Under the pieces are notes generated by a model, which was not told where the DNA came from, did no database searches, and saw only the letters and a program-made list of their open reading frames with translations. DNA of 64,000 bases, from positions 1-64,000 of the forward strand of contig CBESNA010000014.1 in the NCBI GenBank assembly GCA_965530755.1. Reading direction: 5' to 3'. A program made the translations under genes and the position numbers. Shown here piece after piece: positions 1 to 8,030 of the stretch; the first letter of the stretch is position 1, and each line of letters starts with the position of its first letter. The DNA comes from SZUA-35 sp965530755 (GTDB taxonomy: Bacteria > Actinomycetota > Acidimicrobiia > Acidimicrobiales > SZUA-35).

Positions 1-500
1 TCGGTGAGACCGCGGACGTGTGCCTCGTAGAGCACGGTGTCCTGGCGTGGCCGGTTCGGCCGCCGATCCTTCCCCCAATCGAAGAAGGAACTGACAACGA
101 CCCCGCGGGGCACGAAGGGAGCGCTGTCGGTCGGGTCGGGATGGTCGTGATCCTCAGCGAGGTGGTCGTAGATGGCGCGGTCGAACGCGACCTCTCCCTC
201 GATGGCCCTGGCATAGGGGTCGAGCAGCAGCTTGGTCGGATTGAAACGCAGGCCCTTGCCCGGGTTCCATGGGCCGTGGGCCCGGAATCCGTAGCGTTGG
301 CGAGGGCTGATCCCCGGCAGGTAGCCGTGGTGGACGAAGGCGGTGATCTCCGGGAGATCGATTCGCGTCTCCACCCCGTCATCGTCGAAGAGGCACAGTT
401 CGATCCGCGTCGCATTCTCGGAGAACACGGCGAAGTTCGTGCCAGAGCCGTCCCACGTCGCGCCGAGCGGGTATGCAGTTCCGGGCCAGATTTCGGGCAT
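1..500 (-). CDS. glgX: Glycogen debranching enzyme GlgX, N-terminal part (cut by window start)
   Basis: The 166 visible residues begin MPEIWPGTAYPLGATWDG and continue with GTNFAVFSE, the typical start of the CBM48 (isoamylase N-terminal) domain of GlgX/TreX debranching enzymes, which cleave alpha-1,6 branches of glycogen or limit dextrins in the cytoplasm. The stretch ending TVLYEAHVRGLT matches the entry into the GH13 catalytic barrel. The family is about 650-720 residues, so the barrel and C-terminus lie outside the window. The ATG at 498-500 has a good Shine-Dalgarno (GAGGAG, 6 nt upstream). No glycogen partner gene is visible; the next gene upstream is an unrelated dehydrogenase 86 bp away. 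Confidence 0.9.
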   Translation of the reverse strand, partial: MPEIWPGTAYPLGATWDGSGTNFAVFSENATRIELCLFDDDGVETRIDLPEITAFVHHGYLPGISPRQRYGFRAHGPWNPGKGLRFNPTKLLLDPYARAIEGEVAFDRAIYDHLAEDHDHPDPTDSAPFVPRGVVVSSFFDWGKDRRPNRPRQDTVLYEAHVRGLT

Positions 501-586
501 GTCACTCCTCAGGCAGACCGAAGCACACTAGTGCGTTCACTGGAATCATCGGTCACTTGCCGCAGCCTCTGAGGAATGCCAGGCGC

Positions 587-1297
587 TCAGCGTGCGGTGT
601 ACCCGCCGTCGATGGGCACGATGGCTCCGGTCATGTAGCTGGCCCGATCCGATGCGAGGAACACGACGACCTCTGCGACTTCCTCCGGTTCAGCGAGACG
701 CTTCACCGGAATGGTCGCCTCGGCCAACGCCGCGAGGTCGGCCGCAGACGGAGGCATCGCGCGGTGGGATGCGAGCATCGGCGTGTTGACCTCACCCGGA
801 GCGACGGCGTTGACGCGAATCCCGTCGGTGGCGTGATCGAGGGCGAGCGCTCGGGTCAGTTGATGGATTGCTCCCTTGGACACGCAATAGGCCGTCACCC
901 CGGCGGCACCGACGTTGCCCCAAATCGAGCCGAAGTTGACGATGGCGCCGCTCTTGGCCTCGACCATGTGGCGCAGCGCGGCACGGCACATGTAGAACGT
1001 GCCGCTCACGTTGACCCCCATCACTCGATCCCAGTCGGCGTCCGATGTGCCGGCAGCGTCGGCGCGGTGAATGGTCCCTGCGGCGTTGACGAGGACGTCG
1101 AGCCGGCCGTAGAGGCTGACGACGTTGTCGATCGTCGATGTGGCGAACTCGGCATCGGCAACGTCGCCGACGATGCTCCGATCGTTGGCGGGCTGGAGGT
1201 CGACGACGACCACGGTGTCGCCTTCGGCTTCGAACAGCCTGGCTGAGGCCTGGCCCATGCCAGACGCTCCCCCGGTGATGACCACGATCCGGCTCAT
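587..1297 (-). CDS. Short-chain dehydrogenase/reductase (SDR), classical
   Basis: A 236-residue classical SDR oxidoreductase. The cofactor loop TGGASGMG is at residues 8-15, the NAAG motif follows DVLV, and the active-site YCVSK has the Y-x3-K pair. A V-x-D after the second strand (VVVVDLQ) suggests NAD preference by family knowledge. The C-terminus ends in the usual MTGAIVPIDGGYTAR. The substrate cannot be predicted. The ATG at 1295-1297 is the only plausible start. It is monocistronic-looking: 86 bp before glgX and 70 bp after coaA on the same strand. Confidence 0.9.
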   Translation of the reverse strand: MSRIVVITGGASGMGQASARLFEAEGDTVVVVDLQPANDRSIVGDVADAEFATSTIDNVVSLYGRLDVLVNAAGTIHRADAAGTSDADWDRVMGVNVSGTFYMCRAALRHMVEAKSGAIVNFGSIWGNVGAAGVTAYCVSKGAIHQLTRALALDHATDGIRVNAVAPGEVNTPMLASHRAMPPSAADLAALAEATIPVKRLAEPEEVAEVVVFLASDRASYMTGAIVPIDGGYTAR

Positions 1298-1367
1298 TTC
1301 AGTACTCGTTCCATAGCTCGCTTCCGCTTCGTGATGTTGTTGCCGTGTCTGCGCCCAAGTGCCTCGG

Positions 1368-2300
1368 TCAGAGTCGGCGCAGGTCGACCTGGCGAATTCG
1401 GTGATCCGAGCCCTTTCGCAGGATGAGATCGGCCCGCTCGCGGGTCGGAAGGATGTTGTTCCTGAGGTTCACCTCGTTGATGCTCGACCAGATGCCGAGC
1501 GCCGTCTGTGTCGCCTCCTCGTCTGTCAACATCGAGAACCGGTGGAAAAACGACGTCGGATCCTTGAAGGCCGTCTCCCGGAGCGTGAAGAAGCGTTCGA
1601 CGTACCACCGCCTGATGTCGTCGATCTCGGCGTCGACGTAGATCGAGAAGTTGAAGAAGTCGGAGACGAACAAGGGGTTCTCCTCGTCGGCCACACCGGT
1701 TTGGAGGACATTGAGTCCTTCGACGATGACGATGTCCGGTTGTTCGACGGTCACGACCTCGCCCGGCTGGATGTCGTAGGTCAGATGTGAATAGACGGGC
1801 GCCTCGACGACTGGACTCCCGGATTTGATGTCGGACATGAACTGCAGCAGCCGGCGGCGGTCGTAGCTCTCCGGGAAACCCTTCCGGTCCATGAGCCCCC
1901 GCTCCTGGAGCACCCTGTTCGGGTGCAGAAAGCCGTCCGTGGTGATCAGGTCGACCGTCGGGTGATCCGGCCAGCGATCGAGCAGGGCTTGGAGCACGCG
2001 GGCCGTGGTCGACTTGCCGACGGCCACCGAGCCGGCAATCCCGATCACGTACGGGACCTTGGCGGGCAGATGTCCGAGGAAGGTGTCGCTCGCCCGATAG
2101 AGCTCTTGCGACGCTCCCACATAGAGGTTGAGCAGCCGGGACAGAGGAAGGTAGATCTCGACGACCTCGTCGAGGCTCAGCTCGACGTTGATTCCGCGAA
2201 GTCGCTCGAGATCGTCCTCAGACAAACTGAGGGGCGTCGAGGCTCTGAGTCGCCCCCACTGTTCGGACGTGAACTGGAGGTACGGCGAGAGTTGGTTCAC
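1368..2300 (-). CDS. coaA: Pantothenate kinase type I (CoaA)
   Basis: A 310-residue protein of the usual CoaA length. It phosphorylates pantothenate with ATP, the first committed step of coenzyme A synthesis. The Walker A loop GSVAVGKST lies near residue 90, followed by LITTDGFLHPN and the family segments GFPESYDRRRLLQF, PVYSHLTYDI and VEGLNVLQ. The frame is open further upstream, but homologous sequence starts at VNQLSPYLQF, so I choose the GTG at 2298-2300. That GTG overlaps the TGA of the CoA-transferase gene (GTGA), indicating translational coupling. Confidence 0.93.
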   Translation of the reverse strand: MNQLSPYLQFTSEQWGRLRASTPLSLSEDDLERLRGINVELSLDEVVEIYLPLSRLLNLYVGASQELYRASDTFLGHLPAKVPYVIGIAGSVAVGKSTTARVLQALLDRWPDHPTVDLITTDGFLHPNRVLQERGLMDRKGFPESYDRRRLLQFMSDIKSGSPVVEAPVYSHLTYDIQPGEVVTVEQPDIVIVEGLNVLQTGVADEENPLFVSDFFNFSIYVDAEIDDIRRWYVERFFTLRETAFKDPTSFFHRFSMLTDEEATQTALGIWSSINEVNLRNNILPTRERADLILRKGSDHRIRQVDLRRL

Positions 2301-3466
2301 GAACGCTCCTCGGCGAGGAGGACGTTCCGGTCGGCCAGCTCGGCCACCGCTTCGCGGTCGAGGCCGAGCCATGCCGCGAGGACCTCGGCGTTGTGCTCGC
2401 CCCGGAACGGGGCTCCGCCGCGCACCTCGGCTCTGGCATTGCTGAAGTGGTACGGCGACTGCACGACACGACGGGTCCCACCCGCTCGATCGTCCACAGA
2501 GGTCGAGAGTCGTCGATCGACGGCGATGTCGGTGTCGAACACCTCTTCGGGTTGGCGAACGTCTGCCCACGCGATGTTGGCCTCGTCGAGGGCGGCGATC
2601 AGGTCCTCGCGGCGATCGAAGCCGGCATAGAACGACTCGAGCAGTCGGCGCCTGGTGGCTGCCTTCTCGGCGACGGTGGCATCAGGACCGAGCCCATCGT
2701 CGAGCATGCCGGCCTGGTTGAGCTGGAACCACTGGGCACGCTCGTTACCCGCGGCGAGGAGATCGCCACGTGGTGTCGACCAGACCATTCCGCCCAGGCG
2801 GACGATCGGCTCCTGGTCCAACGCATGATGGGCGTAGTCATCGGTGACCGTCATGGAGTTGATCATGGCCATGTCGATGTGTTGGCCTTGACCCGTGGCG
2901 GTCCGGAGATGGAGCGCAGACAGCACGGCGACGAGGCCATGGAGCGAGGCGTTGGTGTCGGCGATCGAGAGCATGGGGTCGCTCGGCGTGGCCTCGTCGA
3001 ACCTTCCCTGGCGGCCGAGAAGGCCGGATTCAGCGTGGAGGATCGGAGCGAACGCGGCCCGCGTCGAGGCGTCCCCCGTCTGGCCAAAACCGGAGATCGA
3101 CAGCATGATGACGCCCGGGTTGACGGTGGCGAAATCGTCGTAGGCGAGACCGAGGCGCTCCATGACGCCGGGACGGTAGTTCTCGACGATGATGTCGGCC
3201 TCGGCCCCCATGGCGAGCAGGAGCTCGCGTGCCCCTTCGGCCTTCATGTCGATGCAGATGTTGCGCTTGCCTGCATTCTGCTGTGTGTAGAAACCCGACA
3301 GGCCGGCGATCTTCTTCCCCCAGAACCGGGTGAGGTCGCCATCGGGCGGCTCGACCTTGACGACATCGCCGCCGAGGTCGGCCAGCATTCGGGTGGCGAA
3401 CGGTCCGGCAACAACTCGAGAGAAGTCGAGGATCCGGACACCGGCGAGCGGATCGGGGGCGGACAT
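2297..3466 (-). CDS. CaiB/BaiF family (class III) CoA-transferase
   Basis: A 389-residue class III CoA-transferase, the usual length for the family. It moves CoA between carboxylic acids through an Asp-acyl intermediate. The start PLAGVRILDFSRVVAGPFA and the segment GDVVKVEPPDGD are hallmarks; the catalytic Asp is probably the D of SIADTNASLHG. Substrates are not predictable from sequence. The stop codon overlaps the coaA start by 4 nt, so CoA-ester transfer and CoA synthesis are expressed together. The ATG is at 3464-3466. Confidence 0.92.
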   Translation of the reverse strand: MSAPDPLAGVRILDFSRVVAGPFATRMLADLGGDVVKVEPPDGDLTRFWGKKIAGLSGFYTQQNAGKRNICIDMKAEGARELLLAMGAEADIIVENYRPGVMERLGLAYDDFATVNPGVIMLSISGFGQTGDASTRAAFAPILHAESGLLGRQGRFDEATPSDPMLSIADTNASLHGLVAVLSALHLRTATGQGQHIDMAMINSMTVTDDYAHHALDQEPIVRLGGMVWSTPRGDLLAAGNERAQWFQLNQAGMLDDGLGPDATVAEKAATRRRLLESFYAGFDRREDLIAALDEANIAWADVRQPEEVFDTDIAVDRRLSTSVDDRAGGTRRVVQSPYHFSNARAEVRGGAPFRGEHNAEVLAAWLGLDREAVAELADRNVLLAEERS

Positions 3467-3510
3467 CGCTGCATCGTGGCACCTCGTTCGCCCGTGTGCG
3501 AGTCAGCGCC

Positions 3511-3516
3511 TACGGT
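3511..3516 (+). promoter_or_regulatory. Leaderless -10 box (TACGGT) of the Nudix gene
   Basis: TACGGT fits TANNNT and lies 7 nt before the ATG at 3524, placing transcription start at the start codon. Confidence 0.6.
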
Positions 3517-3523
3517 GCGGCAG

Positions 3524-4021
3524 ATGGCATGGACCCTCCGTCGACACGCCGCCAGGGTGATCCTGCTCGATTCCGACGGGCGCGTGTTCCTGATCAATGC
3601 CATCGACCCGAACGATGCGACCAAACCGGCCTGGTGGGAGATCCCGGGCGGCGGCATCGACCCTGGGGAACCGTCAGACCGGGCAGTGGCACGCGAGCTC
3701 CACGAGGAAGCCGGTATCGACGAGGCTGTCGTCGGGCCGATCGTCTACACCCAGTACGTCGAGTTCTCGTTCGGCGGCTACGACTTCGAGCAGGACGAGG
3801 TACTCCACGTTGCGTGGACCGACCAGACCGACATCCGGCCGCCGACAGGGCTCGAGTACCTCGAGGCGTTGGCGTTTCGCGGCGCACGTTGGTGGACACT
3901 CGATGAGGTCATGGCCAGCTCGGAGCCGTTCCTGCCGGCGCGGCTTCCCGAGCTCCTCCCCCGACTGATCGCCGGCGATCTCCCCGACCCGCCCATCGAC
4001 GTCAGCCCTCCTCTGGACTGA
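3524..4021 (+). CDS. Nudix hydrolase
   Basis: A 165-residue Nudix protein. The Nudix box runs from GGGIDPGE to ARELHEEAGI, with all key residues (G-x5-E-x7-REL-x-EE-x-G). Such enzymes hydrolyse nucleoside-diphosphate-linked substrates and need Mg; the specific substrate is unknown. The frame is open far upstream, but similarity begins at MAWTLRRHAARVILLD and a TANNNT box lies 7 nt before that ATG, so I start at 3524. It diverges from the CoA-transferase and converges with the TetR gene. Confidence 0.88.
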   Translation: MAWTLRRHAARVILLDSDGRVFLINAIDPNDATKPAWWEIPGGGIDPGEPSDRAVARELHEEAGIDEAVVGPIVYTQYVEFSFGGYDFEQDEVLHVAWTDQTDIRPPTGLEYLEALAFRGARWWTLDEVMASSEPFLPARLPELLPRLIAGDLPDPPIDVSPPLD

Positions 4022-4061
4022 CGCACCGAATCGGCTGCCGCCCGCTCTCACGACGGGGAGG

Positions 4062-4652
4062 TCAGGGTTCGACACCGGCGACGCCGAAAATGCCGCCGGA
4101 GATGAGCTCGCCGCTGACGTGGGCCACCAGCGCAGGGTCCGCGCCCGCCAACACGCGATCGAGGGCAGCGAACACGACGCCGACGACGAGTCCAGCGCTC
4201 AGTTCGGCCACCTCGGCCTGCATGGCCCTCAGCCGCGAGTCTTCGGCAAGGATTGCACGCCTGATGTCGTCGGCGACGCTGGCGGTGACCAGTTCGATCA
4301 GGGCGTCCACTTCCGGCTCGAGTCGCCGGTGGGTGAGCATGGCGAACAGGGCCGGTCGTTCCTCGGCCTGTCGAAAGACGCCGAGGAGCATCCGTTCGAT
4401 GTCCTCGATGAGCGTCGTTCCTGCGACGCTGACCTCGACGTCGACGGCCGAGGACAACGCCAGGATCTGGCGTTCGACCTCATACAGAGCTGCGGCACGG
4501 CACTCCGCGACCGATGCGAAGTGGTTGTAGAACGCCGACTGCACGACGCCTGCCCGTTCGGTCAGACGCACCGTGGTCACGCCGGGGCTGCCTTCGGCGA
4601 GCAGGAGCTCGACAGCAGCGTCGAGCAGCCGTTGTCGTGTCTCGGAGGTCAC
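4062..4652 (-). CDS. TetR family transcriptional regulator
   Basis: About 196 residues with an N-terminal TetR helix-turn-helix: RQRLLDAAVELLLAEG, then TTVRLTERAGVVQSAFYNHF. The remaining helical part is a ligand-binding and dimerisation domain without recognisable specificity. Two in-frame GTG starts are possible, at 4694 and 4652. I prefer 4652 because TAGGAT lies exactly 7 nt upstream and TetR proteins rarely carry 14 extra residues before the first helix. It diverges from the small gene at 4748, where a 12-bp palindrome sits in the shared intergenic region. Confidence 0.85.
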   Translation of the reverse strand: MTSETRQRLLDAAVELLLAEGSPGVTTVRLTERAGVVQSAFYNHFASVAECRAAALYEVERQILALSSAVDVEVSVAGTTLIEDIERMLLGVFRQAEERPALFAMLTHRRLEPEVDALIELVTASVADDIRRAILAEDSRLRAMQAEVAELSAGLVVGVVFAALDRVLAGADPALVAHVSGELISGGIFGVAGVEP

Positions 4653-4659
4653 CGCCCCG

Positions 4660-4665
4660 ATCCTA
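4660..4665 (-). promoter_or_regulatory. Leaderless -10 box (TAGGAT) of the TetR gene
   Basis: TAGGAT on the minus strand, 7 nt before the GTG at 4652. Confidence 0.55.
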
Positions 4666-4726
4666 GGCTCGGAACTCTGGCAGTCGGGAATCACGAGACT
4701 GGCGCCGGACCTCGCAGGACGGATGT

Positions 4727-4738
4727 GATAGCGCTATC
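4727..4738. promoter_or_regulatory. 12-bp perfect palindrome, candidate operator
   Basis: GATAGCGCTATC is self-complementary. It overlaps the -10 box (4735-4740) of the gene at 4748 and lies about 60 bp from the TetR -10 box, so a dimeric repressor bound here would block the small gene. The binder could be the TetR protein or the ribbon-helix-helix-like protein itself; this is inference. Confidence 0.4.
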
Positions 4739-4740
4739 GT
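4735..4740 (+). promoter_or_regulatory. Leaderless -10 box (TATCGT) of the small 77-aa gene
   Basis: TATCGT followed by a 7-nt spacer and the ATG at 4748. Confidence 0.6.
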
Positions 4741-4747
4741 CCAGCGC

Positions 4748-4981
4748 ATGACGCAAGCAGTTCGTCGAGCCATTCATGCCTTCGTTTCCCCCGAAGCGCA
4801 TGATCGCTGGCACGATTTTGCCGCAGAGGAAGGGGTCAGCGTGAGTGCGCTCATCGAGGCATTCGCCCCTCAACTGTCGGACGAGCAGGCCCGTGCAGAA
4901 CCGATCGTCACACGGCTCCGGGCAACGGTGACGTCAGCACGAGCCATCGATGCCACCCGGCGTCGGCGCCGCTCGACCTGA
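4748..4981 (+). CDS. Small ribbon-helix-helix-like protein
   Basis: A 77-residue basic protein. The segment AHDRWHDFAAEEGVSVSALI has the spacing of the two helices of CopG/Arc-type ribbon-helix-helix DNA-binding proteins, preceded by a possible short strand (RRAIHAFVS). The C-terminus is arginine-rich (TRRRRRST). I infer a DNA-binding regulator but no partner toxin gene is adjacent, so an antitoxin role is not supported. It has its own TANNNT promoter overlapping a palindrome and converges with the LytR_C gene 18 bp downstream. Confidence 0.7.
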   Translation: MTQAVRRAIHAFVSPEAHDRWHDFAAEEGVSVSALIEAFAPQLSDEQARAEPIVTRLRATVTSARAIDATRRRRRST

Positions 4982-4999
4982 TCCGTTCGCTGACCGCTA

Positions 5000-5530
5000 C
5001 TAGACGCTCGTGTCCGAACCGAGGATGACGATGACCGTGGCGGTATCGATCGAAACACCGGGGTCCGGCGGCATCACAGCGATGTTGGTGATCGGCACGT
5101 TCAGAAGAGTGGCGACGACTTCGGCGTCGGCCGAGTAGCCCTCGAGGTAGTACACCGCCGTGGTGCCGAGCTTGACCGAGGAGTTCTTGGCCCCGAGCAT
5201 CACGTAGCCGGCGTTGGCGAGAATCGTGCTGGCCCGTCCCGCCACGCCACTCTTGCCTGCGCCGTTCCCAACGCGAATCGTGACTTCGCTCGGTGCTCGC
5301 GCCGGATCGGTGGATGAGGTCTCCTCGGCGACGTCCTCGCCAACGGTGACCTGTGGAGCGGCTGTCGTGGTCGTCGAAGACTCTGGTGGCTTGTCGGCTG
5401 TCACCAGCGGATCGTCGTCGAGAGCGCCGAAAAGGCTTCTCGTCGCAACCACGAGGGCAAAGGCGAGGGCCAACAAGACGATGGCGAGAAGGGCAGCGTT
5501 CACGAAGTCGTGTCGCTCGATGCGATCCAT
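5000..5530 (-). CDS. Membrane-anchored LytR_C domain protein
   Basis: A 176-residue protein with one transmembrane helix (about residues 11-32), a Ser/Thr-rich linker (SSTTTTAAP) and a C-terminal domain starting at VTIRVGNGAGKSGVAG. The latter resembles the LytR_C domain found at the end of LytR-CpsA-Psr cell-wall ligases and as stand-alone actinobacterial proteins. It is predicted to face outside the membrane. The catalytic LCP domain is absent, so it is not itself a wall ligase. A TATCGT box 7 nt before the ATG at 5528-5530 fixes the start, although the frame stays open upstream. Confidence 0.8.
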   Translation of the reverse strand: MDRIERHDFVNAALLAIVLLALAFALVVATRSLFGALDDDPLVTADKPPESSTTTTAAPQVTVGEDVAEETSSTDPARAPSEVTIRVGNGAGKSGVAGRASTILANAGYVMLGAKNSSVKLGTTAVYYLEGYSADAEVVATLLNVPITNIAVMPPDPGVSIDTATVIVILGSDTSV

Positions 5531-5537
5531 CCGGAGG

Positions 5538-5543
5538 ACGATA
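5538..5543 (-). promoter_or_regulatory. Leaderless -10 box (TATCGT) of the LytR_C gene
   Basis: TATCGT on the minus strand, 7 nt before the ATG at 5530. The hexamer and spacing are the same as at 4735. Confidence 0.6.
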
Positions 5544-5588
5544 GAGGCAGTGCGGGCCCGAGACTGGGCATGTGGCACACTGATTCCC

Positions 5589-6857
5589 TTGAGTGACCTT
5601 GATGGCGGCGGGCGCCAGGCCGTACAGCATCGAACGCTTCGGGTCCTCTGGTTCAGCGCCGTTCTGAGTCGTGGCGCCGTGTCATCCATGTTCCCCGTCT
5701 CGGTGCTTGCGATGTCGGCGCTCCTCGGCTCCAGCACCTTCGCCGGTCTCTCGACCGGCGCCAGCACGATCGGGTCCGCCTTCAGCGCTGGAGCGCTCGC
5801 CACGTTCATGCAGCGGCGAGGTCGAACGCCTGGTCTCGCGCTGGGCTTTGCCATCGCCGCTGCCGGCGGCGTGCTGGCCATTGCGGCAATCCAGGCGACA
5901 AGTGTGCCCCTGCTGGTTTTCGCAATGATCCTCGTCGGTGTGGGGTCAGGCACGGCCAATCTGGCCCGCTACGCCGCTGCCGATCTCTCGACGGCCGAGC
6001 GGCGGGGACGTGACATCGGCACCGTGATTTTCGCCAGCACATTCGGTGCGGTGCTCTTTCCCCTGTTCATCGGCGTCGCCGGGTCGGCAGCAGAGTCGTT
6101 CTCACTCGATGAGAACGCGGGTGGATTCGCGATGTCGGTCGTCCTGTTCGCTCTCGCATCGGTCGGCACCTTCGTCTGGATGCGCCCCGACCCGCTGGTG
6201 GTCGCCGGCGGGATCGTGCCGCGGGCAGCAGATCGGGCGACAAGAAAGGCCCAGACCGTGGGGTTCGTTCAGGCGATCCGGATCGTCTGGAGCCATCCTC
6301 TGGCTCGCCTCGCACTGATCGCACTCGTGGTGTCGCAGGCCGTCATGGTCATGGTGATGGCGATGACGCCGCTGCACATGGAGGCCCACGGACACAGCAA
6401 GGGTGTCGTGGGAGCGGTCATCTCCGTCCACACGGCCGGGATGTTTGCCTTTGCCCCGCTCGCCGGTTGGCTCTCGGATCGCGCCGGCCGGCTCCCCACG
6501 ATCGCGGTGGGTGGCTGCTCGCTCATCGCGGCGACGGCATTGACGGCGCTGGCTGGTGAGGCGCCGCGCCTGTTGATGTTTCCCGGCCTCTTCCTGCTCG
6601 GGCTCGGCTGGAGCTTCGGGATCGTGGCCGGATCGGCTCTGCTCACCGAGTCGGTCGACGAACGGGACCGGGTGGCGGTCCAAGGGGCATCCGATCTGGC
6701 CACGAACATCGCCAGCGGATCCGGTGCGTTGGTCTCCGGCGTTGTGCTCGACATGGCGGGGTTCCACATCTTGTCGATGATGGGTATGGCGGCGGCCGGT
6801 GGACTGCTGGTCCACTCCTTCTTCGAGAACCGGTTGGCGCAGCTCCGATTGAGCTGA
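5589..6857 (+). CDS. Major facilitator superfamily transporter
   Basis: About 422 residues with many hydrophobic segments consistent with 10-12 membrane helices. The inter-helix signature GWLSDRAGRLPTI matches the MFS loop consensus and lies in the middle of the protein, at the start of the second half. Cargo is unknown; the family includes sugar and drug exporters. The start is uncertain: the frame is open far upstream, the first plausible codon is TTG at 5589, and a GTG at 5550 is the alternative. It diverges from the LytR_C gene and ends 4 bp before the convergent epoxide hydrolase. Confidence 0.82.
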   Translation: MSDLDGGGRQAVQHRTLRVLWFSAVLSRGAVSSMFPVSVLAMSALLGSSTFAGLSTGASTIGSAFSAGALATFMQRRGRTPGLALGFAIAAAGGVLAIAAIQATSVPLLVFAMILVGVGSGTANLARYAAADLSTAERRGRDIGTVIFASTFGAVLFPLFIGVAGSAAESFSLDENAGGFAMSVVLFALASVGTFVWMRPDPLVVAGGIVPRAADRATRKAQTVGFVQAIRIVWSHPLARLALIALVVSQAVMVMVMAMTPLHMEAHGHSKGVVGAVISVHTAGMFAFAPLAGWLSDRAGRLPTIAVGGCSLIAATALTALAGEAPRLLMFPGLFLLGLGWSFGIVAGSALLTESVDERDRVAVQGASDLATNIASGSGALVSGVVLDMAGFHILSMMGMAAAGGLLVHSFFENRLAQLRLS

Positions 6858-6861
6858 CCGA

Positions 6862-8013
6862 TCAGCCGAGCAGCTGGTCGACGAAGGAGCGAAGATCGGC
6901 CAGCAACACCTCGGGTTGCTCGAGGGCCGCGAAGTGGCCGCCCCGATCGAACTCGCTCCAATGCACGACGTTGAACGTCGCTTCGGCGAACCGGCGGCTG
7001 GAGCGGTAGATCTCTTCGGGGAAGATGGCCCCGGCCATCGGCACGCTGACATCGGTGGCGAATCCGTGGTCGCTGTGCTGACGCTCGTAGTAGATCCGGG
7101 CTGCGGATCCTGCGGTGTTCGTCAGCCAGTACAACATCAGATTCGTACAGAACCGGTCTCGGTCGTGGACGGAGAAGACGTCTCCCCCTGCACGATCGGA
7201 CCATGTGTGGAACTTCTCGTAGATCCATGCACACAGTCCGGCCGGCGAATCGGTGAGTGCGTACGCCAACGTCTGCGGCTTGGTGCCCTGGATGGCCATG
7301 TAGCCGATTTCTTCTGCCTGGAACGCCATCATCGACTGCACGGCGTCCTGCTCGGCCGGCGTGGCATCGTTCATGAGTTCGGGCGTCGGACGAGAGGGGA
7401 CCATGTTGAGGTGGATGCCGATGCAGTGTTCTGGGTCAACGGCGCCGAGATGGGCGGTGATGATCGACCCCCAATCGCCTCCCTGTGCGACGTAGCGTTC
7501 GTAGCCGAGCCCAGCCATGAGCTGTCGCCACATTCCGGCGATGCGGTGCGGGTCGACTCCTGGGGTGACGGTCGGCCCGCTGAACCCGAATCCGGGCAGG
7601 CTGGGAATCACGAGGTGGAACGGTCGGGCGACACCGTCCGGTTCGGTCAACGGGTGGATCACGTGGAGGAACTCGACGATGGACCCTGGCCAGCCGTGGG
7701 TCAGCAGCAGCGGCGTGGCGGCCTCGTGAGACGACCGGACGTGGAGAAAGTGCACTCGTTCACCGTCGATCTCCGTGACGAACTGGGGGTGGGCGTTGAT
7801 CGATGCCTCGGCGGCCCGCCAGTCGTAGTCGTTGCGCCAGTACTCGACGACAGCCTGCAGCTCGGACCTCTCGGCTCCGTAGACCCACTCCTGGTCCGGC
7901 ATCTGGTCCGGCCAGCGCGTGGCCGTCAGCCGCCGCTGCAGGTCATCGAGATCGGTGTCGGGAATGTCGATCGTGAATGGATGGAACTCGAGGGTCGATG
8001 GGTTCGGTGTCAC
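6862..8013 (-). CDS. Epoxide hydrolase family protein (alpha/beta hydrolase with EHN domain)
   Basis: A 383-residue protein starting with the epoxide hydrolase N-terminal domain (FTIDIPDTDLDDLQRRL, TRWPDQ), followed by an alpha/beta-hydrolase fold. HGWPGS provides the oxyanion region, D in GGDWGS is the probable nucleophile and H in GGHFAA the general base. Such enzymes open epoxides to diols with water; natural substrates are unclear. The GTG start at 8011-8013 has a Shine-Dalgarno (GAAGGA, 7 nt). It lies 17 bp downstream of PEP carboxylase on the same strand and may be cotranscribed. Confidence 0.88.
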   Translation of the reverse strand: MTPNPSTLEFHPFTIDIPDTDLDDLQRRLTATRWPDQMPDQEWVYGAERSELQAVVEYWRNDYDWRAAEASINAHPQFVTEIDGERVHFLHVRSSHEAATPLLLTHGWPGSIVEFLHVIHPLTEPDGVARPFHLVIPSLPGFGFSGPTVTPGVDPHRIAGMWRQLMAGLGYERYVAQGGDWGSIITAHLGAVDPEHCIGIHLNMVPSRPTPELMNDATPAEQDAVQSMMAFQAEEIGYMAIQGTKPQTLAYALTDSPAGLCAWIYEKFHTWSDRAGGDVFSVHDRDRFCTNLMLYWLTNTAGSAARIYYERQHSDHGFATDVSVPMAGAIFPEEIYRSSRRFAEATFNVVHWSEFDRGGHFAALEQPEVLLADLRSFVDQLLG

Positions 8014-8030
8014 CGGCCGATCCTTCCACT

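Noticed and set aside
4748..4981. Toxin-antitoxin pair
   Set aside because: The RHH-like protein has no adjacent small toxin; the neighbours are a TetR regulator and a membrane-anchored LytR_C protein on opposite strands.
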